A stretch of DNA of 64,000 nucleotides from Chryseobacterium culicis (lineage in GTDB: Bacteria; Bacteroidota; Bacteroidia; Flavobacteriales; Weeksellaceae): NCBI RefSeq assembly GCF_900108365.1, contig NZ_FNWQ01000001.1, positions 868,001 to 932,000 of the forward strand, in the 5' to 3' direction. Numbering within the stretch: the stretch's first letter is position 1; the number at the start of each line of letters is the position of its first letter. The position numbers and the translations under genes were made by a program. The notes under the pieces were generated by a model. It saw only the letters and a list, made by a program, of their open reading frames with translations, was not told the origin of the DNA and did no database searches. Positions 8,371 through 16,201 of this stretch are shown here, piece by piece.

Positions 8371-9567
8371 ATGAATTTAGATTTCAAAATTAAAAATTTA
8401 CTTCTGATTTGCCTAATTTTTTTAGGAGTATTCAACCAATATTATTCTCAGACTCAAGTTCAATCGGATTTTAAAACCGGGGCAGACCAGCCGGAAATCT
8501 ATTTGCCACTTTTAAAAGGTAAAACCATCGGGGTCGTTACCAATCAGACGGGATTAATGAGTGACAGAACTCACTTGGTTGATTTTCTGGTGAAAAACGG
8601 GATCAGAATCAAATCAATTTTTGCTCCTGAGCATGGTTTCAGAGGTGATGCCGATGCTGGTGCAAAAGTAAAAAACGGAGTAGATGTTAAAACTGGAATT
8701 CCCATTGTTTCCCTGTATGGTAATAATAAAAAACCAAAACCGGAGCAGCTTTCAGGAATTGATATGGTCATTTTTGATATTCAGGATGTAGGAGTGAGAT
8801 TCTATACCTATATTTCCACTTTGTCATATCTGATGGAGGCTGGTGCGGAAAATAATGTTGAGGTTATGGTGCTGGATCGTCCTAATCCACATGACGGGTA
8901 TACGGATGGCCCTGTTCTGAGAAAAAAATGGACGAGTTTTGTAGGAATGCATGAAGTTCCGGTGGTGTATGGGCTTACAATAGGAGAGTATGGAAAAATG
9001 GTAAATGGAGAGAAGTGGCTGAAGAATGGAGTTCAGGCGAAGTACACCCTTATTCCGATGAAGGGTTATCACAAAAAACAGCGTTACCCGATCCTTGATA
9101 AACCTTCTCCTAACTTACCTAATGATAAAGCCATCAATTTATATCCAAGCCTGTGCTTTTTTGAGGGAACTCAGGTTTCTGTAGGAAGAGGAACGGAGCT
9201 TCCTTTCCAGATTTATGGATCTCCATGGACGGAAAACCTTCCGTATCAGTTTACTCCAAAGCCAAGCTATGGTGCCAAAGATCCTTTCCTGAACGGAAAA
9301 CTATGCTATGGCGAAAACCTGTCCAACTATCCTGACGATTTAAGAGAATTGAATCTTGAATGGGTCATCAAAGCCTACAAGAACTATAAAAATCCTCAGC
9401 AGGATTTCTTCCTTAAAAACCTTTGGTTTGATACCTTATCAGGGACTGATGAATTCAGAAAACAGATCATTGACGGAAAGTCAATTCCGGAAATTAAAGC
9501 TTCATGGAAAAAAGATCTGGAAAATTTCGAAAAGATCAGAGCCCGATATGTGGTATATGAAGATTAG
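8371..9567 (+). CDS. Exo-beta-N-acetylmuramidase NamZ family protein (DUF1343)
   Basis: A 398-residue secreted protein of the DUF1343/NamZ family, whose characterised members remove N-acetylmuramic acid from the non-reducing end of peptidoglycan fragments. Residues 1-28 form a signal peptide (Lys-rich start, LLLICLIFLGVF core). Motifs include KGKTIGVVTNQTGL, FAPEHGFRGDADAG, DIQDVGVRFYTYISTL, VLDRPNPHDG and LPNDKAINLYPSLCFFEGT. I chose the ATG at 8371 because the frame extends well upstream without a signal peptide. Transfer of cell-wall sugar to recycling is the probable role. Confidence 0.9.
   Translation: MNLDFKIKNLLLICLIFLGVFNQYYSQTQVQSDFKTGADQPEIYLPLLKGKTIGVVTNQTGLMSDRTHLVDFLVKNGIRIKSIFAPEHGFRGDADAGAKVKNGVDVKTGIPIVSLYGNNKKPKPEQLSGIDMVIFDIQDVGVRFYTYISTLSYLMEAGAENNVEVMVLDRPNPHDGYTDGPVLRKKWTSFVGMHEVPVVYGLTIGEYGKMVNGEKWLKNGVQAKYTLIPMKGYHKKQRYPILDKPSPNLPNDKAINLYPSLCFFEGTQVSVGRGTELPFQIYGSPWTENLPYQFTPKPSYGAKDPFLNGKLCYGENLSNYPDDLRELNLEWVIKAYKNYKNPQQDFFLKNLWFDTLSGTDEFRKQIIDGKSIPEIKASWKKDLENFEKIRARYVVYED
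8385..8392 (-). promoter_or_regulatory. -7 promoter box for the permease gene, inside the NamZ gene
   Basis: The minus strand reads TAATTTTG (TAnnTTTG), 18 bases before the proposed TTG start at 8366. It lies over codons 5-8 of the NamZ signal peptide. Confidence 0.5.
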
Positions 9568-9774
9568 TTAATCAAAATTTTGGGGCGGATTTTTATCATT
9601 TCTGCCCTTGTTCAATATAAAAAGTCCAATGGTTAGCCCCACAACACCCGCGAAAGCAGTCATTAAGGCCCTTTGTAACTTATCAGGAAGATCGTTCCCG
9701 ATATAGTTCATCAAAAAAAGGATCACAAAAGTGATCACAGAAATAATAATATGGTTTCTTCCGAATGGCTTCAT
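9568..9774 (-). CDS. Small two-helix membrane protein
   Basis: A 68-residue protein with two hydrophobic helices (near residues 9-26 and 38-56) joined by a short polar loop (GNDLPDKLQRA), and a polar C-terminal tail ending KNPPQNFD. I do not recognise a named family. Its stop codon directly abuts that of the NamZ gene (converging), and its start lies five bases below the end of the beta-barrel gene on the same strand, suggesting co-transcription. Confidence 0.7.
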   Translation of the reverse strand: MKPFGRNHIIISVITFVILFLMNYIGNDLPDKLQRALMTAFAGVVGLTIGLFILNKGRNDKNPPQNFD

Positions 9775-9778
9775 GGTA

Positions 9779-10414
9779 TTATTTTAATTTATACGAAATC
9801 ATCACCCCTCCTCTGTATGGAATAATTTCGCCGCTTTTATTAAAGTTCTGAGCAGAATCATAACGTCTTCCAGTTGTACGGTCATAACCCTTATAAAATC
9901 CTTGCGATGTTCCAACGGTTGCATAAAGATCAAGATTCCACCTTTCAGACAACTGAAATTGGTATCCTGCAGTGACACCAAGCATTAAAGAGTATCCTTT
10001 CTGATAAAGGTTAGAATTCATGACAATTTCTCCGTCGTCCTTTTGACCTGTTGTATGATTATTCCAATAATTCCATTTTTGAAGATTAAAAGCAGAAACT
10101 CCAATATTGGCGCCGATATACCAATTCTTGAAGGCTTCTTTAAAATAATATCTCCCTTCCACAGAAAGTGAATACATTTGTAATTCATGTCCTGCAAAGG
10201 ATTTCCATGGTGAAATGAAAATGTCTCCCTGAAGGGTATATTTTGGACTTATCTGTTTTTCGATTCCGAGATTTAAAATTCCTATTGGAGCAAATAAAGC
10301 ATTTCCTTTTATGTATAAACTTTTATCCTGTCCTCCTTGTTCCTGTTCCTGAGCACTCAAAGTACTTGCCGACAGGAAAGCTAAAATGCCTGCTGCTAAT
10401 AATTTATATTTCAT
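9779..10414 (-). CDS. Outer-membrane beta-barrel protein (DUF3575-like)
   Basis: A 211-residue protein with a signal peptide (MKYKLLAAGILAFLSASTLSAQ) and a mature region of alternating amphipathic strands, including APIGILNLGIEKQISPKYTLQGDIFISPW, typical of DUF3575 or small outer-membrane barrels of Bacteroidota. The C-terminus ends in an aromatic/hydrophobic strand (GGVMISYKLK). Thirteen bases separate it from the upstream thioredoxin-like gene, so the two probably share a transcript. No function beyond an envelope location can be given. Confidence 0.75.
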   Translation of the reverse strand: MKYKLLAAGILAFLSASTLSAQEQEQGGQDKSLYIKGNALFAPIGILNLGIEKQISPKYTLQGDIFISPWKSFAGHELQMYSLSVEGRYYFKEAFKNWYIGANIGVSAFNLQKWNYWNNHTTGQKDDGEIVMNSNLYQKGYSLMLGVTAGYQFQLSERWNLDLYATVGTSQGFYKGYDRTTGRRYDSAQNFNKSGEIIPYRGGVMISYKLK

Positions 10415-10427
10415 CAGTATGTAATGT

Positions 10428-11609
10428 TTATTTTATCTGCTTTAATAATTCATCTGCCAATTGAGAATCCTTATTGCCCTGAGCTGCCATGTTTTTAGAC
10501 ATTTCAGCATAGTTTTTTGCCATCTCTTTATTTCCCGTCAGATGGTAAAGTTTGGCAAGTATATAAGTATTTTCTGAAGTTTCGCTTCTCATGACCGATT
10601 TTTCTACCCATTCCGTAGCTTTTTTTAATGAAGCTGGTGTTTTCACATGGTCTGCAAATACCCATGCTGCTCTTAAAAGCTCATTCGGGTCAAATGTATC
10701 CGAGTTTTTATAGTACTCTAAAGCTGCTTTTTCGTATTCCGGAAAATTACTGTTTTGTTCATAGTAGCTTAGTTTAGTCTGATTCAGTTTTTTTAAAGCT
10801 GCTTCTTTTCCTACCAAAGGCTCTGCCGTTTTTAAGAAATAATCATCGTTGATTTTTTTATTTTTATCATCAATAGACTGTTCTACTATTTTTCCTAATT
10901 TCAGCTGGGCATCAAATTCATTGTATGTTTCTTCGGGAAGAAATTTAATGATCTCTGCTTTCCGTGATGCAAAAACATTATAATTGGTATCTTCAGATGA
11001 TTTTACGAAATAAAGGAGAAATCCGATTTCATCTTTAGTCAATTCTTCAGTCTTCTTTTTATTTTGAAAATATCTTTCGGAAGCCTTTTTGGCGAAATCA
11101 TAGTCTGAATTAGCATTCAGTTTCATGATGTTGATCAGAAATTCAGGATCTTTTTCACCACCGGCAAAACGGTCTTTCAGAGAACCCTTTTTATTTCCGG
11201 GAGAATTGATATCCTGCGCCATTGCTACAAACAGGCTTTCTTCCATATATCCGGTATTTCGTGAAACAAGTTCGCCTTCACCGTTAAGGAAAAGGTAGGT
11301 AGGATAGGACCGTACTCCGAATTTGGAAGCGATTTCCCTGCCTTCTCCTTTTTCCATGTCAAATCTTGCATTAATGAAGTTGGTGTTGTAATAATCACTC
11401 ACGGATTTCTGGGTGAAAACACTTTTTTCCATCATTTTACAAGGACCGCACCATGAGGCATAAGCATCAATAAAAACCAGCTTCTTTTCCTTCTTGGCTT
11501 TAGCAATAATGTCTTTGAATGGAAGTTCCTGAAACTGGATGGCTTCCTGAGCTGAAATAGCGATGGCACAAAAAATAGATAACCCGGAGATGATCTTCTT
11601 CATTTTCAA
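10428..11609 (-). CDS. Secreted thioredoxin-like protein with helical repeat tail
   Basis: A 393-residue exported protein. A signal peptide (residues 1-20, ending at SAQEA) precedes a thioredoxin-fold domain with the active site ASWCGPCKMM near residues 50-59 and the cis-proline segment VRSYPTYLFL near residue 100. The C-terminal two thirds is helical and resembles tetratricopeptide-type repeats. It is likely a periplasmic disulfide oxidoreductase or reductase; the WCGPC motif favours reducing activity. The partner is unknown. Confidence 0.88.
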   Translation of the reverse strand: MKMKKIISGLSIFCAIAISAQEAIQFQELPFKDIIAKAKKEKKLVFIDAYASWCGPCKMMEKSVFTQKSVSDYYNTNFINARFDMEKGEGREIASKFGVRSYPTYLFLNGEGELVSRNTGYMEESLFVAMAQDINSPGNKKGSLKDRFAGGEKDPEFLINIMKLNANSDYDFAKKASERYFQNKKKTEELTKDEIGFLLYFVKSSEDTNYNVFASRKAEIIKFLPEETYNEFDAQLKLGKIVEQSIDDKNKKINDDYFLKTAEPLVGKEAALKKLNQTKLSYYEQNSNFPEYEKAALEYYKNSDTFDPNELLRAAWVFADHVKTPASLKKATEWVEKSVMRSETSENTYILAKLYHLTGNKEMAKNYAEMSKNMAAQGNKDSQLADELLKQIK

Positions 11610-11832
11610 ATAAGATTTGTAGGCGAAGATAATTAATTTTCAAAATATAGCGTGATGAATCTTTTGTCTGAATAACGATATTAACTAACTTTAAGACTTA
11701 ATTCGGTTTTATGCTTTGGGTTCTTTTATTAAAAAACACAGAAGTTTGCCGGTTTTTGATGATTGGTTTTTTACTCTGTAATGTACGCGCTCTGGCGGTT
11801 TTTCAAAAAAACAAAATCAAAATTTAATTCAC

Positions 11833-11864
11833 TTTATAGTCCTGAAATCTTTGTTATATCTTTG
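11833..11864 (+). promoter_or_regulatory. Promoter of the sensor kinase gene
   Basis: TATCTTTG at 11857-11864 is a perfect -7 box. A weak -33 element (TTTA) lies about 20 bases upstream. This is the only recognisable element in the roughly 300-base gap between the thioredoxin-like gene and the kinase. The leader would be about 38 bases. Confidence 0.55.
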
Positions 11865-11908
11865 CAAACTAATAATTTATAGGCACAGGAGCCTGTGATT
11901 TAAAGAAT

Positions 11909-13492
11909 TTGATTATTAATTTTAAGCACGCTTTATCCAAAAAGTCCATTTATATTACCGCTTTAGCTGCCTGCCTGATTGCTGTAGCAGCATTTGCTGT
12001 TTTAAGTCTTTTGATCACCGAAGACAGCCGCAAAAATACTGATGATTTTGCTAAGAAAACATTCTACCGGAAATATGAATCCATAGAACACGAATTCAGA
12101 AATATTGAAGATTATCAGTATCTCCTTCGTGCCCTGATTCAGAAAGACGGCCTGAAAAATTACAAAGACTATTCTTTGGTTTTAAATGATTTAAACAAAA
12201 AAAGAAACCTGTTGCCCTACAGCTGGTATTATTATGAAAATAGTCGTTCAGGGAAGACCGAGAGCAATAATCCTTTATCTGATATTTTTAAGAAGACTGA
12301 TGCTGAAGAACAATCTATCGCGATAAAAAATAATGGTCCCGGGCATTTCAAAGACCTTTTGATAACCAAAAAGGACAGCATGTACTGGATAAGCTATGAT
12401 TCTTTGATGCTGCCTGATAAAAACAAACTTTATTATGGATCTACCGTGAGTCTGGATGATCTCCATCAGTATTTTATCAATGTCGACAAGAGTTCCAATA
12501 CTTACGCATATGTTTTTACCAAAGAAGGAATTTGCATTACCCATCCAGAAAAAAAATATATCGGGAAAAATATTTTTGACTTTACAGATATTAAACCTTA
12601 TGATACGCTGACCAGTAAAACTGAAGCAGGATATACTCAGGGAACCGCTGTTTCAGAATATCTGGGAGTAGAAGTAACGCGTTTCATTAAACCCTTGAAA
12701 ACGGATAATTTCGATGGATATACCGTAGTGAACCATGTGAACTTTATCATTGACGAAAATATCAGCAAGATAAAAACGTACACCGTTTATATTTTTCTGG
12801 CAGCGCTGTTTCTGATTGTAACAGTTTTTATATTGTTTCAAAGAGCCACCAGCCTTGCGTACCAGGAAAAAGAAAAAATACAGTCTGAGAAAAATTTATT
12901 GCTGATAGAAAATGAAAAGATGCACAAAGCTGAAGTCATCAATCAGCTTCAGCAGCTTAAGAATAACATCAATCCGCATTTCCTTTTCAATTCACTCAAT
13001 TCTCTGTATATGTTAATTGGGATCAATAAGGAGAATGCCCAGAAGTTTACCATGAATCTTTCCAAAATCTATAGATATCTGATTGTGCCTCCGAAGGAAA
13101 ATATTGTTCTGGTTTCGCAGGAAATCAAATTCATACAGCAGTATATGGAACTTCTGAAAAGCAGATTTGATGAAGAGATCAGGTTTGAAATAATGATTAA
13201 TAATCCTGAAAGTCTGGAAAAGAAAATCCCCTATTTATCACTGCAGATCGTTACAGAGAATGCTGTAAAGCATAATATTGCTACAATTGACCAGCCTTTG
13301 GAAATTATGATTATAGTAGATACCGAAGGAATCACAGTAAAGAATACCTGGCAGCCTAAAACAGAACCGGTCCAGGGAGAAAAATTCGGAATTGATTATT
13401 TGAATCAGGTTTATGGGTATTTTAAGAATAATCTTCTTCATATTTCTGTAGATGGTGAATATTTCGTATGTTTTTTGCCATTAATGAAGTGA
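11909..13492 (+). CDS. LytS-type sensor histidine kinase
   Basis: A 527-residue membrane kinase with a TTG start; no ATG lies between the upstream in-frame stop and the first membrane helix. A transmembrane helix (residues 14-36) is followed by an extracytoplasmic sensor domain of about 240 residues resembling a Cache-type domain (KEGICITHPEKKYIGKNIFDF), then a second helix (near 285-308) and a coiled linker. The His_kinase (LytS) domain has NNINPHFLFNSLNSLY with phospho-acceptor His357 and the ATP N-box TENAVKHN. The matching LytTR response regulator is at 20943, after three downstream genes that are its likely targets. The ligand is probably a peptide or small molecule, by inference. Confidence 0.92.
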   Translation: MIINFKHALSKKSIYITALAACLIAVAAFAVLSLLITEDSRKNTDDFAKKTFYRKYESIEHEFRNIEDYQYLLRALIQKDGLKNYKDYSLVLNDLNKKRNLLPYSWYYYENSRSGKTESNNPLSDIFKKTDAEEQSIAIKNNGPGHFKDLLITKKDSMYWISYDSLMLPDKNKLYYGSTVSLDDLHQYFINVDKSSNTYAYVFTKEGICITHPEKKYIGKNIFDFTDIKPYDTLTSKTEAGYTQGTAVSEYLGVEVTRFIKPLKTDNFDGYTVVNHVNFIIDENISKIKTYTVYIFLAALFLIVTVFILFQRATSLAYQEKEKIQSEKNLLLIENEKMHKAEVINQLQQLKNNINPHFLFNSLNSLYMLIGINKENAQKFTMNLSKIYRYLIVPPKENIVLVSQEIKFIQQYMELLKSRFDEEIRFEIMINNPESLEKKIPYLSLQIVTENAVKHNIATIDQPLEIMIIVDTEGITVKNTWQPKTEPVQGEKFGIDYLNQVYGYFKNNLLHISVDGEYFVCFLPLMK

Positions 13493-13502
13493 AAATAAAA
13501 AT

Positions 13503-13535
13503 CCATTCACTCCCGAATTATCACCATTCACTCCC
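13503..13535 (+). promoter_or_regulatory. Candidate LytTR operator: direct repeats at 21-bp period
   Basis: CCATTCACTCCC occurs twice, at 13503-13514 and 13524-13535, identical in all 12 bases, with starts exactly 21 bases apart. Direct repeats with a period of about 21 bp (two helical turns) are the known architecture of LytTR-family sites such as those of AgrA, YpdB and BtsR. The pair ends about 30 bases before the -7 box at 13566, as expected for an activator. The regulator is probably the LytTR protein at 20943. The link is inferred. Confidence 0.6.
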
Positions 13536-13565
13536 TAATATTATTTATATGATTCATGATACCTC

Positions 13566-13573
13566 TAGCTTTG
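13566..13573 (+). promoter_or_regulatory. -7 promoter box for the metzincin-SusCD operon
   Basis: TAGCTTTG is a perfect TAnnTTTG. The -33 position has no TTTG/TTG match, which fits a promoter that depends on an activator bound at the direct repeats just upstream. The leader to the ATG at 13622 would be about 45 bases. Confidence 0.55.
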
Positions 13574-13621
13574 CGGCTGAAACTAAGATATTTACTATTT
13601 GGAATGAATCGGACTATTTTA

Positions 13622-16195
13622 ATGAAGAATTACAGGCTCGCGCTGTATCTCGGTCTTGCTGTGGCTTCACCAATGGCAGTAGCACAGAAAAAAGATAAAG
13701 ATACAGTAAAGGTCAACAAAGAAAAAACAGATAAGGCAGAAACATCCTCCTCAAAGAAAACAAAAAAAATTGAAGACCTGATTAAAAAAGGAACTTATAA
13801 AAAAGGACTTTTTAATACCATCCAGGTAAAAACTGATATTTATTTTGAAATTCCGGACAGTTTGATGGGGCGTCAGTTTTTGGTGGTCAACAAGCTTTCT
13901 CAGGTACCGATGCAGGTAAATGAAGCTGGCTTAAATAAAGGAATGAACTATGAAAATAAGGTCATCTCCTTTCACCGTGATCCCGTAGCTAAAAAAGTAT
14001 GGGTAAAAACGGTGGTTCCCAAAGTGTCTTCACCAAAAAATGATGCGATTACAAAATCTGTAAAAGACAACTTTTCAGAATCTGTTATTGAAGTTTTTGA
14101 CATTGAAGCACAAAACAGTGATTCTACAGCGGTAGCCATTAAAGTGAACAAAGTTTTTGATGGAAATCAGAAAAGCTTTAACGATGTTTTGGCCAATGTA
14201 GGATTGGGAGGTTCTGTGAAATCAAGCCTTTCTTATATAGAAGGAGTGAAGACATTTCCAAAGAACCTGGTAGTGAAGTCTCAATTGTCTACCTCAGTCA
14301 ATGAAGGCGGGGTAGATCTTCCGGTAACATTGGGCGTTACTACCAATCTGGTACTGCTTTCTACAATACCGATGAAACCAAGAGTAGCCGATTCAAGGGT
14401 AGGATTTTTCTCCGAAAAACACTGGTCGTTTAATGATAACCAGCAGAAAATGGACGAAAAGTTCTTCATTACCAAATGGAATCTTGAACCCAAAGACGAG
14501 GATAAAGAAAAATATTTAAGAGGTGAGCTGGTAGAGCCCAAGAAGCCGATTGTTTATTATATAGACCCGGCAACCCCCAAACAATGGCGTGATAAAATTA
14601 TTGCCGGAGTACATGACTGGCAGGCGGCGTTTGAGCAGGCAGGATTCAAAAATGCAGTGATTGCGAAAATGCCGGACGAAAAAGATGAAGATTTTGATAT
14701 TGATGATGTAAGATATTCTGTGATTACTTACGCCGCATCGCCAAAGTCAAATGCAATGGGACCCTCTGTAGTAGACCCGAGAAGCGGTGAAATTATCGAA
14801 GCAGACATCATCTGGTGGCATAATGTAATGACTTCTCTTCATGACTGGATGAGAATTCAGACAGGACCTATTGACCCGAAAGCAAGAGGAAATAAATTCA
14901 GTGATGAACATATGGGTGAAGCCATCCGCTTTGTATCATCCCACGAAGTAGGGCACACCTTCGGACTGAAGCATAATATGGGTGCTTCCTTTGCATTCCC
15001 TGTAGAATCGCTTCGTTCTAAAGAATTTACAGACAAAATGGGTGGTACAGCACCTTCCATTATGGATTATGCTCGTTACAATTACGTAGCTCAGCCGGAA
15101 GATGGCGTTACCGCAATCACTCCGAAAATTGGGATGTACGATAAATATGCCATAGAGTGGGGGTACCGTTGGTATCCGGATGAATTCGCGGAGAAAAAAG
15201 CGCTGAAAAACTTAATTGAAAAACATGAGGACGACCCAATGTATTTCTACGGCGAGCAGCAGAGCTACCTGGAAACCATTGATCCACGCTCACAGTCAGA
15301 AGATTTAGGTGATGATGCCATGAAAGCCAGCGAGTACGGAATGAAAAACCTGAAAGTTGTGATCAATAATCTTTTACAGTGGACCTATGAAGATGGTAAA
15401 GAATACACAGATACCGGAAAGCTGTATTTAGGGGTCATCGGGCAGTGGGATCTGTATACAGGCCATGTGATGGCTAATGTGGGAGGAATTTATCTGAATA
15501 ATACTGTTTTTGGTAACAAGAAGAAGGCTTACGAAGCCGTTCCTGCAGAAATTCAGAGAAGAGCGGTTGATTATCTTGTTAACAATGCCATCAACCTGCC
15601 GGAGTGGTTATTCTTTAATCCGATCACAGAGAAAACCTATCCGGTTAAAGATTCCCCAATGGGACCATTCGAGCAGACCCCTTACACTCTGGCAAGAGGA
15701 ATGCAGTATGCGAATATTTATTCCTTATTGATGGATGACAGATTGCTCAGATTACTTGAAAACGAATTGAAACATCAGGTATCAGGCTCCAAAGAAGAGA
15801 TCTACACAGTCGAAAACTTGTTTGATCAGCTAAGAACGGCCATTTTCAACAAAAAAGGAAGCCTTACAATGCTTGAAAAGATGACTCAGAAAAACTATGT
15901 TGATGCCTTGATTGTCTCAGTGAACAAATTATTTGAAAAAACAGCAGTGAAAGGATTAAAAACAGATGATACCCTGAATATCCCGACCATCTGTAATTTT
16001 CATGAAGAGGATCACGGTTTGAGAAATATCAATTATTCATCCATGAAGAGAGTATCTGAAGTTACTACTTACAAAAGGGCGGAACTTCAGAAGGTTCTGG
16101 ATCTGTTAGACAGAACAAGATACAGAGGTGATGATGCTTCAAGAGCACATTACACAGATTTAATCATTCGTATACAAGAGGCTTTAAACAAATAA
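13622..16195 (+). CDS. Secreted zinc metalloprotease (DUF5117/DUF4953 metzincin type)
   Basis: An exported protease of 857 residues. The ATG at 13622 gives a clean signal peptide (MKNYRLALYLGLAVASPMAVAQ); a longer frame upstream would bury it. A Lys-rich spacer and large N-terminal domains of the DUF5118/DUF5117 type precede the catalytic site HEVGHTFGLKH (zinc ligands His441, His445 and His451, base Glu442). The metzincin Met-turn SIMDYARY has Met481. The C-terminal part matches DUF4953. It is the first gene of an operon with SusC and SusD, so its likely job is to cut extracellular protein or peptide for uptake. The real substrate is not known. Confidence 0.92.
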   Translation: MKNYRLALYLGLAVASPMAVAQKKDKDTVKVNKEKTDKAETSSSKKTKKIEDLIKKGTYKKGLFNTIQVKTDIYFEIPDSLMGRQFLVVNKLSQVPMQVNEAGLNKGMNYENKVISFHRDPVAKKVWVKTVVPKVSSPKNDAITKSVKDNFSESVIEVFDIEAQNSDSTAVAIKVNKVFDGNQKSFNDVLANVGLGGSVKSSLSYIEGVKTFPKNLVVKSQLSTSVNEGGVDLPVTLGVTTNLVLLSTIPMKPRVADSRVGFFSEKHWSFNDNQQKMDEKFFITKWNLEPKDEDKEKYLRGELVEPKKPIVYYIDPATPKQWRDKIIAGVHDWQAAFEQAGFKNAVIAKMPDEKDEDFDIDDVRYSVITYAASPKSNAMGPSVVDPRSGEIIEADIIWWHNVMTSLHDWMRIQTGPIDPKARGNKFSDEHMGEAIRFVSSHEVGHTFGLKHNMGASFAFPVESLRSKEFTDKMGGTAPSIMDYARYNYVAQPEDGVTAITPKIGMYDKYAIEWGYRWYPDEFAEKKALKNLIEKHEDDPMYFYGEQQSYLETIDPRSQSEDLGDDAMKASEYGMKNLKVVINNLLQWTYEDGKEYTDTGKLYLGVIGQWDLYTGHVMANVGGIYLNNTVFGNKKKAYEAVPAEIQRRAVDYLVNNAINLPEWLFFNPITEKTYPVKDSPMGPFEQTPYTLARGMQYANIYSLLMDDRLLRLLENELKHQVSGSKEEIYTVENLFDQLRTAIFNKKGSLTMLEKMTQKNYVDALIVSVNKLFEKTAVKGLKTDDTLNIPTICNFHEEDHGLRNINYSSMKRVSEVTTYKRAELQKVLDLLDRTRYRGDDASRAHYTDLIIRIQEALNK

Positions 16196-16201
16196 ACGGC
16201 A

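Noticed and set aside
8367..8435. N-terminal extension of the permease starting at ATG 8435
   Set aside because: It would lie upstream of the best promoter box, overlaps the NamZ coding start, and adds a Lys/Ile-rich stretch not typical of the family.
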